DNA of 64,000 nucleotides from Rhexocercosporidium sp. MPI-PUGE-AT-0058 (GCA_020746875.1 JAGTJL010000010.1:1984001-2048000), one strand, 5' to 3'; counted from the first letter of the stretch, positions 1 to 12,960 are shown. Program-made: numbers and translations. The notes: generated by a model not told the origin, from the sequence alone.

Positions 1-1476
1 GCACCATATTTGAAGAATGGCTTGATGGAGGCATTGTTGGAGTCGTAAGCCCTGTGCACCAGTCAGCATTCACACTCTACAATCGCGTTTTCATAGATTC
101 GTGAGAAAAAGTCACTGACCAGACCCCGCTGCCACCATACTGCTTCCCAAAATTGTTCCACTCATTCGTAGCTCGCATCATTGGTTCTATCCGGTTAGTC
201 GTACGTTCCACAGCATCTCCAACCCTATGGCTTCAGACATACCAGTATGACTGCTTCCCATCACGATACCAAAAGCATCCGCAAGTGGCTGATTAGCCGT
301 ATCATCCACATTGAACATGGATCCCCACATAGCAGGCCAAAAGTAATTTGCCCTCAGTCTCAAGAGCAACTCAAAGACTCGCGGGTGGTAATAGTGATTG
401 AATCCCGGCCCCCATTGGCCTCGCTCGTAGTTGTCGCTACAGGTTGTCAGCTTTCGACCTCAAATTCAACTCTTGCTCCATGTACTGTAATTAACAGAGC
501 ATAAAAATGAACCACGTACTTCGCCCAATTTGTCAAACCCGGCTGTTCGTCATTGATGAATATCCCTCTATACTTCACACTTGGGGCAAGTTGTACTTTT
601 CTCCCCTCCTTCGCCCACACACCACTCTTCGTCTTAACAGGAACATCCGCCCACCAATACCAGGGACTCACTCCCATACCTTCGCTCACATCATACAAAC
701 CATACACCGTCCCTCTCAAGTCACTCCCAGCAATCACCAGGGCCTTTTCAACTCCAGGTAAAGGCGACACAATGACTTGTGAGATGAAAGACTCCCATTT
801 GTCTTTTACGGGCGAGACGTCCAGTTTTCCGGATGAGATGAGAGCGTTTATGACGGATGATTTACCGATTGTACCTGCGATTATGACGGTCTTTGCGCTG
901 GATGATTGGAGGAGTGTTGGACCTGTGAAATTCTGCTCTGGACCGACTGTATACTAGAAACCAAGCATCAGCTAAGTCTCTCTTCTCTCTGCCCTAAGAC
1001 GATGCCTCGATACTTACGTTCACAAAACTCGTCACGGGCTTGAACTTATAATACACCGTTGTCCCAACTGGTTTCGTATCCACGACCTCATGCACTCCGC
1101 TCTTCGGCGGACTACGATGCAAACTCTCCCACGACGACGTAACAGCAGCAGGATCCATCCCCACCGGCGGGTTACTCCAAGCCTTCCCCTCAGCTCTCCC
1201 ATGCACAACATCCAACCCCCGCTTCGTCACATTCCCACTCCAATTCCCCAACGTCAGATTCTTCCCCGCCACCTTCCCGAAATCACCGGCTACATCCTGC
1301 GCAGCTCGCAAAACACCCCACCAGTCATCGGCACTGACCAATATCTGGCCATTCTGCCCACCGCCAGCTAGCTTGAGCAGACCGGACGCCGATTCAGTTA
1401 CCACGGGGGAGGACTGCCCGAGTGCTGAAGCTTGGGAGAGGAAGGCCGACAGGGCGAGGAGAGAGGGTGCCTTCAT
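1..1476 (-). CDS. GH115 xylan alpha-1,2-glucuronidase, 5' part (runs off the left edge)
   Basis: Secreted glycoside hydrolase family 115 enzyme, which removes (4-O-methyl-)glucuronic acid side chains from xylan. Exons read 1476-1018, 953-520, 436-243, 186-120 and 51-1, all with GT/AG junctions that keep frame. Landmarks in order: signal peptide MKAPSLLALSAFLSQASA, a segment with SPWYWWADVPV, then KYRGIFINDEQPGLTNW, then LLLRLRANYFWPAMWGSMFN, then DAFGIVMGSSHTEPMMRATNEW and YDSNNASIKPFFKYG; these follow the conserved order of fungal GH115 N-terminal and catalytic regions. I chose the ATG at 1476 over the in-frame ATG at 1497 because it puts the hydrophobic signal at the very N-terminus. About 400 residues are visible, whereas family members are commonly near 1,000, so most of the C-terminal part lies outside the window. 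The exon 2/3 junction is the least certain. Confidence 0.9.
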
Positions 1477-1497
1477 CGTTTTAGTGATTCGACCCAA

Positions 1498-2909
1498 TGG
1501 CGCAGAATCAGAAGAGGACGAAAGAAGAGACAGCGAGAAAGAGAGAGGAAAGAGCAGGGAGAAACGCCATTTATAAACGAAACAAGGAATGGGAAACGAA
1601 GATCACGAACCAACTCACCAAGCGCGCCCAGCAGGATAAATGACAGACAGTTGAGGAGATGAGAGGAGAGGAGACAAATGGGTATATCCCCACCTTAGTT
1701 ACCTACCCTCATCCCATCTCAACCCATCCGCGAAGCTGTACCGCCAATGTAGCAATTCCAACGGGTCAGCCTATAGAGCGGACGGTCCAACTCCCGAAAG
1801 CAGACAAGTCCAATTGAGAACTCGTAGTGATCGGCCGGTTCAACGGATGAGAGTATACCAACAGAAGAGAATCAGATTAAAAATTTGGACGTATTCATGT
1901 TAAATGTGGTTAATCTATTTTTTTCTGAGTCGTACCTTACATGCACTAAGCAAGGCAAGCAAGCCCGGTTGGGGTGGACGCAATATTACCCGTACTTGGA
2001 AGGAGGGGCAGGGTGATACTAGGTGCTATCACAAACTGTAGTGCGGAGTTCGGGATATATATTACGCGGGAGGAGGTGCATTTAGCCTGAACTTGTAGTT
2101 ATGGATCTTCAGGAAGCGTGCAAACCCAGAATTGAACTGCGTAAGGTTCTACTCCGTATGTCCAACAATTGTCTTCTAATTCGGAGGTCAGAGGAACTCT
2201 TCGAGAATCGCTTCTTTGCTTGGTGGATTTCGAGTATGTTGAATTTATCCACTGGGATTAACGATGCGATGTGTGGCCTTTACGAGTGAAATGACGATGT
2301 CTGGATAGCTCATGCAATGATCCGGTTGCGCCGCCTAAATTCAAACCGCTACTTCACGAGTGACTAGCTTTACCAACTTTGGTAACTGATGTCAAAAATG
2401 ACCCGCTGTGTTGGATTCATGCAAAGTGTACATGGTGTTCATCAAAAGACTCTGGGATAACCTGGCAGGGATAAATCCCGGCTGGATGGAAACGAGATTC
2501 AGTCGCACGAGGATTTGGGATAACTTTTTGATTCGAAGGAATAGAAATCGCCAACCTTCAGGTACTTACAAATGCAACACAATCCAAACCCCTTACCTGC
2601 CGTTGCAGCGCACCTTCAAAGAATCAATGCCATTAATCCGCCCCTAACACCAGTCCCTCTCAACTGCAAACTTACCAGATGCTGTAAGACAAATTCTAAA
2701 CCAATAGGTGGCGGGTGATAACATAGGGTCGAAGTGGCGATTGACTTAGCTGTTTCCCAGCTACTTCCATCCCAACTATACTGTGTCTAAAGTGGTCGTG
2801 ACGATACCAAAAGAGACAAAAAGTATTTATGAATGATCGAAAGTAGCCAATGGAAAATAAATGGAAGTCGATTGACCTGCCAAATCTTCCTTGGTCCTTC
2901 CCTCTCCAA
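1498..2909. other. Intergenic, no supported gene
   Basis: This 1.4-kb stretch holds the upstream region of the GH115 gene and the 3' flank of the zinc-finger gene. A 62-codon plus-strand ORF at 2101-2289 has no recognisable domain, signal or splicing context and I do not call it. I see no RNA gene or repeat. Confidence 0.6.
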
Positions 2910-4536
2910 TTATGCATCGACGGTACCAGCAACACCTGGAACCGTAGCAGCCTCGACAAGCGTTGATTCAGCCTTTCCATCAGGGACGAATGCGTACCTT
3001 GGCATCTTGGCCATCCTCTCCTCCGGACTCAGATCGTTGTCAGAATATATCATCTTGATTGGTTTCTCCTTCTTCGACTTCTTCTCGCTTTGTTCTGGCC
3101 TCTCGACGGTATCAGACTTGACTTCTGGCGCGGGTGTAGGCGTGGTTTCGGGTGCTTGAACTTGTACTGATGTCTCTCCCTTCTTCGGTGGTTTGATACC
3201 CGCCTCAGCCATCCTGATGAGCTCGTCAATGTCATCAGCTTCTCTAGCAGCGCCTGAGACCAGATCATCCACCGAAGAAGCGTTAGTCGCATAAGTTCCA
3301 GGAAAGCCTTGAGGGTGAGGATAAGCTGATGACATAGCTGTGTTTTGTTCTGATCCTTTCCATCCATTGCTTCCCCAGCTACCAGATGGAGGAGGCCCTT
3401 GGTGCATTTGTTGCATCTGATGTGCGGGAAGTGCGGGAGCGGCGAATGAAGGTCGCTGTGGCAGGCCTGGAGCAGGTGGGAGGCTGGGTGGACGATTTGG
3501 CAGTCCTCCAAGCTGTGGAGGGGTATGTGAAGGTGGGCCTTGATAAGCGCCGAACGAGCCAGGTGGCGAACCTGCTCCATATGGTTGTGGTTGGAATGGG
3601 GGGAAGGACTGTGCAGGGGCAAATTGTTGTGGTGGAGAGTAAGCAGGTTGGTATTGCGGCTGACCAGGAGGACCAGAGAAAGGGGGTTGATAGGGAGGCT
3701 GTTGGTAAGCTACCGAGGCTTGTGTATAAGGTTCTTGTGAAAATGATCCATAACCCGCACCTTGTGTTGCGCCATAATTGGCTTGTGGGGGAGGAAAAGG
3801 GGAAGCATTCTGGGATCAGTTAGCAGAGGGTATAGAATTGGACAGACAGTCACTCACAAATGAACCTGGACTCTGACCAAGTGGACTGTTCTGAGCAGCG
3901 TCCATCATCGGTGTATTTCCTCCACTGCTACCATTCGCAGCCTGCTCTGCTTTTCGAGCTTTATGTTCTGCTAGCCGCTTCTTTAAATCCGCTGGAGACT
4001 CAAACTTTGGCTTTTTGGTCTGTCCTCCATTCTGCGCACCAGGGCCTGGATTGCCAGTTGCAGCTTGACGATCCGCTTGTGCTTGGTAAAAACCTGCGAT
4101 GATGCGCTGATTATGGGCTTGAGCAACATCTTCCGGGATGCCTTCCATACCAAAGATTTCCACCTCCAACCCTTGTCTGTTTGGCAGCGAATTGTCGACG
4201 CTCGTGAGAGTCTCTTTGTGAACCTGATTCATATGGACGGAGAGTCCTGCAGAACCGTCAGCATCCATCTACGCGCTATCGTGACAGTGGAGCACTTACC
4301 TCCTGCAGTATTCAGTCGACGACCGCATCTTTCGCATTTAAAGTGCTTAGCCTTCTGATGGGAGATGAGGATCTTAAGGTCATCGAAATCACGCTCACCT
4401 ATGACCCGACACGTTAGGAGGATGTTGGTGCTGGGGAGGCACGAGGGCAGGATGGAGAAGACTGACAGTAATAGCACCAGGGACGAGAGAGCACCTCCTC
4501 GACGTCGGGATGACCGCGCTTCTTCTTGCCAACCAT
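2910..4536 (-). CDS. BuGZ/ZNF207-like C2H2 zinc-finger protein
   Basis: Four exons (4536-4467, 4398-4300, 4246-3858, 3809-2910) give 485 residues. The N-terminus ([20 protein letters not shown], then [48 protein letters not shown]) carries two C2H2 fingers and is followed by [15 protein letters not shown], a very close match to the start of BuGZ/ZNF207 proteins, which bind microtubules and Bub3 in animals and act in spindle assembly and splicing. A long low-complexity region rich in Pro, Gln, Tyr and Gly fills the middle (about residues 190-350), like the disordered, phase-separating part of BuGZ. The C-terminus has an acidic/helical patch ([19 protein letters not shown]) and the end [20 protein letters not shown], which I recall as conserved in ascomycete orthologues. 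Whether a GLEBS-type Bub3-binding motif is present cannot be decided by eye. The first intron interrupts the first finger. Confidence 0.87.
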
Positions 4537-5997
4537 TTTGAAGCTCTGCAATTGAGTCGTGAGGATATGTTTATGCTCGGACGGTGGTGGTGTTGGTATT
4601 GGTGTTGTTGTTGATGTTGCTGCTCGAGGAGAAAGAAAATGGTGGAGAGTTCCGAGAGTTCAAGGTGGCTGCTGCGACTGGAACTGGAAAGGACTAGAGC
4701 TGGCGCGGCTGAGTCGATCATTATCCGAGGGCGCTAGGCTTGATTGAATCTAGACTCACAGAACCTTAAACTGCAATTTTCGTGAAGAACTCGAATTTCA
4801 AAAGCTGTCATCTTTTTCAAAGAAATGAATCGTCGGCAATTCCCTCTTGATTTGGAGATGGTTGGGGGGCGCCACAACTTGCTGTCCGCTTCCCCATGTC
4901 TTCCACTTCCCATGGATTCCAACCCCTCAACTAGGTATCGCCTCTCTCTTGCTTCCACTTCACCCCTCTCTTTTTTCTCCCTTCCCCTCCCCAACTACCC
5001 CCGCAGCACCTTGATCAATCACTCAGCCTTCGTGGCATGGAAATGAGACCTTCCTTTGGAGGCCTTTCGGTATCTGCGCGTCTTGTGTGGAGATCGGATG
5101 GAGATTGGGAAGAGGAATGGTTCTTCGGGATTGTCCCTCCAAAGAGGATTGCTGCCAGACCAACCAAAGGACCTTCATAGTCCATACTCCTACTCTTTAT
5201 GAGAGCCCTACAGGAGTGTGGCTCCTTGCGTACCTACATATCGCGAATGAAAATATACTTTCAACTAAGCGTTCTGCTCACTGTTGTCTCCCTCCTGGAT
5301 ACTTAACTTCGCTCCTGATCAAGCATTGATCTGCTAGGTAAGCAGTGTTTGAACCTTGGCAGTGCATCTCAGTAGTGCCACCTGCAATTCACCTAACTAA
5401 TGACCGACCTGCGGTCTCTCAATCCATGAGAAACTGTCTCGATACACATGCTTCCAACCTGGAAACCCGGCACCAATTTCTGTTGACAATCTATCTTCAC
5501 GTGATTGTCGAGGCAATCACTTTGTCGAGCAAACAATCCCATCCTTGGCGCTATTTGACCAAGTAAACAAAGCATAACTATCTGTTTAGTCCTTGGCTTG
5601 ATAACCGCTTTAAATATGAAACCAGGCTCTAGGCCATTCTTGGAAGCTTTTCAGCAAATCCAGGTGGGTTGAATCAAGCATCATCGTCCGGTCGCTTGCG
5701 ACGCTTCGGATGTTTGGGAACTGCGACGTCATTCGCGGTGGAATGGGCTGGGTAATGACCCCGATTGGAGTACACTCAGCGTAAAATGAAGTATTTTATC
5801 TGCCTACTTTCAACAACACACACTCCTTCTGATCTGTTTCCTCGCACATGAACAATTCTTGTCCTTAAACTTGAAAAATGGTCATAGGATGACTCGTACC
5901 ATTCCGCCTGCTCTTTTTACTGCGATTCTTTGCTACTGATGGATATCACATCCTAGTATCCTACTACAACATAACCTCCACCCGTTCAACCTCCAAA
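4537..5997. promoter_or_regulatory. Divergent promoter region, zinc-finger gene / malic enzyme
   Basis: 1.46 kb between two divergently transcribed genes. Pyrimidine-rich stretches occur just upstream of both ATGs, as is common in ascomycete promoters. Short ORFs in this stretch show no coding character. No specific binding site was identified. Confidence 0.5.
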
Positions 5998-8232
5998 ATG
6001 TCATCCCACCACAAGAAAACCAAACCCCACGAGAAACACCCTCGCTTCGGCCATCTCCCCCTCAGCACCAGCGGTCCCCAAGACTGCGCGCTGACCGGTT
6101 CCGCTCTCCTCAACACGCCATATTTCAACAAAGGCGCCGGATTCCCTCCTAAAGAGCGCGAGAAGTTTAAACTCACAGGGTTATTGCCTCAACATATCTC
6201 TAACCTGGATACCCAAGTCAAGCGGGCTTATCAGCAGTATTCTACCCGCCAGGATGATTTGGCCAAGAATACTTTCATGACCAGTTTGGCGGAGCAGAAT
6301 CAGGTGTTGTATTTCAGGGTGAGTCAGAATTTGATACCTTGTCTTCATGAGCTTCTATCAAAAATTTCTACCAGGTGGATTGTTCATTCTCCTTATCCGA
6401 GTCCAATAGCTCTCAGAATTAGGGAATTCTTTATTTCCACGTGATACTTATTGTCACGTGTGAGAACTCAACTTCCTTCAAAGTTTTGAAAAGCCACCTG
6501 CAGACTTCTTTAAGAGAGCTCTGGTCTTCCCAGGCTACATTTCAGAGTTCATCCCTCGCTCTTTAATCTGCATGCATCTACTGCCCAAACTACCCAGCTC
6601 ATATGCATCCGAGTCTTCCAGGGTTGATCTCCATCTAACATCCTCAGCTGATCCAAGACCACTTGAAAGAGATGTTCTCCATCATCTACACTCCCACGGA
6701 AGGAGATGCAATTCAAAACTACTCTCGTCTCTTCCGTCGGCCCCAAGGTTGTTTCTTAAACATCAACGACATCGAACGTGTGCACGAGGATTTGGCTCAA
6801 TGGGGAGGACCAGAAGACATAGATTACATCGTAGTCACAGGTTCAACATCCTAACACCCCGCAAAAGCTTCCGTTAACTTTATTCAGACGGCGAAGAGAT
6901 CCTTGGAATCGGAGACCAAGGCGTGGGCGGTATCCTAATTTCAGTCGCGAAACTCGTCTTGACAACCCTATGTGCTGGAATACATCCCAACAGAACACTC
7001 GCAGTTGTTCTCGATTGTGGAACAGATAATCAAGAACTTTTGAATGATGATCTTTATCTTGGACTTCGAGAACCGCGAGTCAGAGGCAAGAAATACGATG
7101 ATTTCGTAGACAAATTTGTACAGTCAGCTAGAGAACAGTATCCGCGAGCTTATATCCATTTCGAGGACTTTGGTCTACCGAATGGTAAATATACATCCCC
7201 TATTTACCATGATATTGAACCAACCACTGACAGACTCCAGCCCGTCGAATTCTCGACAGATATCGTCCCTCCATCCCCTGCTTCAACGACGACGTCCAAG
7301 GAACAGGTTGTGTTACCCTTGCAGCCATGATGGCTGGTCTCCACGTATCTGGCATCAAACTTTCAGATATGCGAATGGTCGTTTTTGGCTCCGGGACAGC
7401 AGGAACTGGAATTGCGGATCAAGTTCGGGACGCTATCGCAGCCGACAGTGGTAAAAGCAAAGACGATGCCGCCCTCCAGATTTGGTGTGTTGACAAACCA
7501 GGCCTCCTTCTTAGGTCCCACGACTCCAAGCTCACCACAGCCCAAATCCCTTACGCGCGCTCCGACTCCGACTGGAAAGATAAGAAACATGACGACCTCC
7601 TCTCCGTCATCAAGGAAGTCAAACCACACGTCCTGATCGGTACATCTACCCACCCAAAATCCTTCACGGAGGAGATCGTCAAGGAAATGGCATCGCACGT
7701 CGAGAGACCCATTATCTTCCCCCTTTCGAATCCAACACGTCTCCATGAAGCTAGCCCAGAAGACATATATCAGTGGACCAAAGGAAACGCTCTCATTGCA
7801 ACTGGCTCCCCTTTCCCACCTGTCAAGTACGGAGGACGGGAATACGAAGTCGCTGAATGCAATAACAGCACTTGTTTCCCTGGAATCGGTCTAGGCTGTG
7901 TCCTTTCGCGCACCAAACTTCTCTCAGACAAAATGCTCGTCGCCGCCGTCAAAGCACTTGCTGCTCAGTCTCCTGCGCTCGAAGATCCTGATAAGGGACT
8001 GCTGCCGGACGTCGTAAACGTAAGGGAGATCAGTGTGCATATCGCACGAGCGGTTATCAAACAAGCCGTGGAAGAGGGACTTGCGACCGAGGAGGGTATT
8101 CCTACGGAAGATGATATTTTAGAAGAGTGGATTCGAGAACAGATGTGGGATCCTGTTTATAGACCGTTGAGGTTTGTGGAGGACAAGACTGCAAGTAAGC
8201 ATGCGAAGGGTGAGGCTGGAATGGCGGTGTAA
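5998..8232 (+). CDS. NAD-type malic enzyme (malate oxidative decarboxylase)
   Basis: Four exons (5998-6318, 6648-6840, 6888-7184, 7241-8232) give 600 residues, normal for fungal malic enzymes, which convert malate to pyruvate and CO2 with NAD(P)+. Conserved blocks appear in order: LTGLLPQHI, FSIIYTPTEGDAIQNYSRLF, VVTDGEEILGIGDQGVGGI, the metal/substrate block CFNDDVQGTG, the Rossmann motif VVFGSGTAGTG (about residue 300), FPLSNPT and ATGSPFPPV. There is no clear mitochondrial presequence (start MSSHHKKTKPHEKHPRFGHL), so location is undecided. NAD preference is inferred from overall similarity only. The first intron is 329 nt, long for this genome, and holds a paired E-box (see separate entry). 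The reading at 7300-7327 runs straight through, so no intron is needed there. Confidence 0.93.
6319..6647 (+). promoter_or_regulatory. Long first intron of malic enzyme with inverted CACGTG pair
   Basis: The intron runs from GTGAGT to CAG and is 329 nt against 47 and 56 nt for the other two introns of the gene. It contains two CACGTG E-boxes as an inverted pair (CACGTGA at 6438-6444, TCACGTG at 6454-6460, 9-nt spacer). CACGTG is the core bound by basic helix-loop-helix factors of the SREBP/USF/Cbf1 type. Function is an inference. Confidence 0.45.
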
Positions 8233-9357
8233 GGGAGTTAGATGACCCATTTTCTAGCTGTGTCAAAGGTTGCATTTATATCTTGTTTCTTACTGTTATA
8301 TTGTAGAGGCATGTAGCCAATATATTGAGTCATCTGCTGAGCATTTTGAATTTCTTGTGTTTTCCACTTTTTGGCAACATCAGTTCTTTCACATCCAGTC
8401 GCACAGAGAATTTTTAAAATTTTCCTCAATCCGGAATAAGCTTGTACAGCAGAACGTTCTTGGTGTTTTGTTCCCACTAGCGGCACAATACCCCTAATGA
8501 TATCCGATAATCCGCCTGGCTTCAGGGGCAATTGAGTTGATATGCACCGGCAGTTGAATCATTTCTTGTCGCCTCTTTACCATTAGCAAATTACTAGAGC
8601 TCTTTCTGTCATTTTCTATCTTTATTGTGGAAGCATCAGTGGCTAGTGCGGGATGTGATGTCTCTCCGACGTCACTGCGTGACTCGGTAAAATGAAGCTA
8701 TCGTGACTTTTCATCATCTCCGGCCATTTACCGCCAAGCATTACTCTAGGTGGACGTCATGATCACATTTCTTATACTACCTGGCTAACAATTCTAGCAC
8801 TTCTATCTAAATGCCTAAACGATTTTTCTAGCCTGAATGCGCAGCGAAAACCCACCGTACTCATCTTGCAAACCAGGTCCAGCAGTGGTACCCTAGGCCA
8901 TTAGGCCTTAAATTCTCCCAGGCCGAATGCCAATTTTATGAGACTAACCTCACAGCTCCACAAACTAGCCCATATTCTACCCCTAATACACAATCACTAG
9001 ATCTCCTAAGCAGTCCAAATCCCGTTTCCACTTCCCATGGTCCACGAACGCCCAAAGTTCCGCCATGGGACACCTAACCACCCCGCTGAAAATGGGGCGT
9101 TTGTATCTGAACTGCTATCAAACACCAGGCAGTTCAGAACTCAAGGCCCAATTGCATATTGTTAGGCCCTCTCCCCCCTTCTCAATATTTCCTTTCCCAC
9201 CGCACTTCCACACAGTTTCGTTCATATATTCGCTCCTCCAAGCACAAGCACAAATATATCCTCGAAGGTTCAACAATACCCTAGTTCGGCCACAACTTCA
9301 CTTCAATATCCGTCCACTAAATATTAACATCCAAGTCCTACCTATCCATCGCCCACA
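8233..9357. other. Intergenic, no supported gene
   Basis: 1.1 kb containing the 3' flank of the malic enzyme and the promoter of the next gene. The last 250 bases before the ATG at 9358 are C/T-rich. No RNA gene, repeat or ORF with coding character was found. Confidence 0.55.
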
Positions 9358-10848
9358 ATGTCTAATACAGTAGTCATCAACCTAACTGAGGACGAGGTAG
9401 CAGAGGAGAGCAACAATGATTTCATGCAGTAAGCAACATCACCCTGCCATGTTCTTCTCTTTTCATTTTTACACTGCGTTGCATTTTTTTGCTTTACTCT
9501 CTTCCGTTTCTTCCTTGGTTGATGTCAAATCCGCTGTCACTTGCCTTTGTCATGGGTATGCCACTCGCTTGACAAAGGGGCAGCACGATGCTGCTTCGAG
9601 GAACTCAACACACCTCAACTCTCTCAATATACGTCAAGCACCTTCCTTCCTTCCTTCCTTTCATTCATTGAACTTTTATTTCACTTTCTAACTACCTATC
9701 CATCTACTTTTTGTTTTCGGGCACCAAAAAGGCGAACGAAAAAGCAATAAAGGAAAGAGAAAAGAAGCAAAGCTGACGCACCACACAGACATGTCAGGGA
9801 AATCAACGACCGCGAGATTTTCTCCTACCAAGATGCTCTCCAGTACCTAAAGACCTTTAATCCCACTGGCCTCATCAATTCTCCACTTCTTAAGCCATAC
9901 ATTGTAGAAGCTAAGGCTATCCTTTCTCGTGGCCCGAACGACCCCCAAGCCTACACAGCCATCGAGTGGGTTTCTGCGTTCAGCGCAATTATAGAAGAAG
10001 ATCCAGACTGGATCACTTACGAAAACCCGGAGCACCAATTCACCTACATGCTCTGCTGCACTAATAAACATTCTGGCCACGTCTTTCTTAAACTCAAGAC
10101 GCCCCTCATGTTACCCAAGTCGGGAAAGAAGATGACGACTCCCTGGTCGAATACCAACATCAACACCACTGCGACAGCCGGCCCTTCAATTTCTAGAACA
10201 GCCCCAAATTACGGAATACCATCTCATGGGGCCCTTTCCGAATACGATTCTGGCTACGACTCCGTTGATGAAATGGCTCACAATTACCAGATACCCCAGC
10301 CAGCCACTCGAGCTCCACCCTGCACCTTCTACGGAAGCGAATTCAATCACACCAGGAGCACAACGAGTTTCAGCACCCTGTGGACTCCAGATTACATTCC
10401 AAACAATCCATATGTCCAAACCGCCGGGATTTTCTACCATCCAAACGGAGCCGAATTTGCCCCCATGTCCAGAACAAGTCGCACGGCTAAGTCGTTCATG
10501 CAAGCAAAGGCCTCTTTTCAACGACCCGCATCCACCGAGAAAACCTTCAATGATAGCCAGCCAGACTGCAACACCATGATGGAGAGTAAGAAGCGAGTCA
10601 CCCGTTGGATGCAAATCATCAATCTTCCCGCCCTCTCAGAATGGGACGCCCATGATCGAAGCACCAACTATCAATTCTCCGTCGAGGGCGACATTCAAGC
10701 TCAAGAGACTGCCTGGATCACAGCTCGTAACCGTTATGATGAGTGTACGATAGGGCAACGACGACAGCAGTGGTTGGCATCGCTCCGAAATCCTCCAACT
10801 TCCCGGACTTCGGCTAATGGGAACAAGTACCTCGTCCATCATTACTAG
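9358..10848 (+). CDS. Hypothetical protein, 373 residues, two exons
   Basis: I do not recognise this protein. Exon 1 (9358-9428) encodes an acidic start, MSNTVVINLTEDEVAEESNN, and is joined through a 369-nt intron (GTAAGC...CATGTCAG) to exon 2 (9798-10848); total length is an exact multiple of three. The central part (about residues 25-110) looks folded, with YQDALQYLKTFNPTGLINSP and AIEWVSAFSAIIEEDPDWIT, while residues 130-270 are rich in Ser, Thr, Pro and Asn and probably disordered. The C-terminal 90 residues again look ordered (RWMQIINLPALSEWDAHD). There is no signal peptide or membrane segment. Exon 2 alone is open from upstream of 10048, so the short first exon is the less certain part. 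Confidence 0.65.
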
Positions 10849-11250
10849 AATTGGATTCATTCGAATTCGAAGTGAGAAGTGGCACGGCTAAAGAGACCTT
10901 ACACGCATCCCTTTAATATCTCTAATATTTCTTTACACTTTCTTTACACTTTCCTTAAACTTTCCTTAAACTTTCCTTACACGAAACCGTACAAGAAAAA
11001 AAAGGATCCGACACGTAAAACCAATAATAGCACTTGTCTTTGACTTCTGACGGGAAATAGACGCCACCAGCTTGCCTTTTCGAATGGGCATGAGGCGGTT
11101 CTGACCTCTATCATCACGAAAGTAGGGGGGTTTCTGTAGCTTGCCAGTACTGTACAACTAAACTAAACTTTAATCCCTATCTATGTCTCGCACAATTGAT
11201 TGAACTGTGAAGTAGTGATCATGATATTTCTATTCGTAACTGGTAGCATA

Positions 11251-12960
11251 TTACATGATAGTACAAGAAGAGAAAACCTCACCATCCTTCGACAAACTCG
11301 GCACGTTGAACTCCCCTTCCTCATAAACATCCAGCCCGTTCCAATAAACATGATCCAAGTAATTATCCAGGTTTTGGATTCAGGAATACCTTCGCCAAAA
11401 CCTCCAGACACTCCTCATCCCTGGACTCAAGGACAAATCTCGTAAGCGACAGCCGCTTCTCCTTCATCCTTTTCTCGTCCTCCTCGTAGGCATGGACGAA
11501 GAGTTTGTTCAGTCGCTCCTTCAGTTCATTTTCGATTTGTACGAAGATCGTGATCATCATGATTATCACGAAGATGTAGTTCTAGGCTTACCACTTGACA
11601 AGGGCCGATGATTTGCGACATCGCCCCCGATATCCAGCTTGAGAATCTCTAAAAGGTCATTTCCGCTCATTGGTCCCTTTCCTAATCGATCATGCTTATT
11701 CGCAGCTTCATGCGGTGATCCTTTGGTGGCACTTTTCGGCTCTTGGGGGATAGTTGCGACTTTCCTCATAAGCCTGAAATCTCCATTCGCAATGAACACT
11801 AGTTCTGCGTTGCTCTAACCAGCAGCTTCCCTGAATTTAATCAAAGGCGTTCTCTCTATCATCTCCTTCTTAGTCTTTGGATCTAAGAATATCTTGGTAT
11901 AACAAAGCCAATACCGAAACAGGAGGAACTTTGTCTTCTAGGATCTGCTCGAGGACCCATTTGACCTCGAGATATAGTCTGAGTGCATTTTGCTTGGAGA
12001 TATGATTATTGTTTCCGCTGAGGAGCTGGTGGATCCCGGTTGAGTTTTGGAAGCGTATTTCCGGATTTCTTTCCTTCGCATTGTGGGCTTTTGGGACGTA
12101 GGAGGGGTGTATGTACTGGAGCAGCAGTTAACATTCTCGACAGATCTTGAATAATGAACGACGAAGGAAAATAGACCAATCCCTTTCAGAAAGTAGCTTC
12201 GTGGTAGTCAACAGTAGTCTACAGAATTGAAAGCTTCATCAAAGTGAGCTTCAGGTGCCTCACCGTCAGCAAAGATGCTCTTGCCGAAAAGACCGATCAA
12301 TCTGCTGCAAAGTCCAGCATCCTATAGCCGTCCCAACTTTACTAGCATGTTTTTCAGACAGGAAATGCTTATTGGCTCTGGAATCTCACCCCATAACATG
12401 AAGCTTACTATAATCTATACTACCTAAGGCTTCGAATGCCTCTGCTAGGGCCTCGCAGTGACTACTATGAATCGTTTGTGACTGGAGTTGCCTTTTTTGA
12501 TCCGCATCAGGCTCCTTGCCGATCATTTGTAGAAATGTAGTATGGAAATCTGTTCTGGAGGAGGCGTCGAGGAGCTGAACAAATGGTAGACTACTGAATG
12601 TATGTCTTCACATGCTTGGCAATGATTTTGCGAACGGTTACAAGGGCAGCGATAATCAACGTTCCTGTCGTGTTCAGTATCGTTGCAGAACGCTCTGCCC
12701 TGTCAGTGAGTGATAATCTATTGATGAACGAGTCGGAGAAGTCAGTGCAGCGTGAAAGTCAACGAAGCCACGCAGTTCTCCTTTGAAGAGGATCCAACGC
12801 AACAGGTAATTGGTGTTCTGCTTGTACTTGAGGTACGAGTTCCACCATGTCGACCACAATGATCTGGTCCCAAAATAAGAGAAAATTGATGCTGTTGCAA
12901 AGCGGCAGAATTAAGAACGAAAGGATCATAATCGTTTTCGAAGTGCTTGGGGGGATAAAC
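11251..12960 (-). pseudogene. Decayed multi-exon gene, probable membrane protein of unknown function
   Basis: The minus strand holds a run of coding-like blocks separated by plausible introns. From the 5' side: a hydrophobic segment (TIMILSFLILPLCNSINFLL, near 12930-12870); a segment with SLTDRAERSATILNTTGTLI (12730-12600); LPFVQLLDASSRTDFHTTFL (about 12590-12400); DAGLCSRLIGLFGKSIFADG (about 12330-12230); YIHPSYVPKAHNAKER... (about 12115-11870); NGDFRLMRKVATIPQ (11800-11600); then KERLNKLFVHAYEEDEKRMK (11540-11390) and a tail ending SSCTIM at 11251. The last join needs a one-base shift at the T-run 11372-11375, and no splice pair explains it or the join near 11590. I therefore read it as a pseudogene, or a gene with sequence errors. 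The family was not recognised. Confidence 0.45.

Noticed and set aside
10186..10614. 142-codon minus-strand ORF
   Set aside because: It lies entirely opposite the better-supported two-exon gene at 9358-10848.
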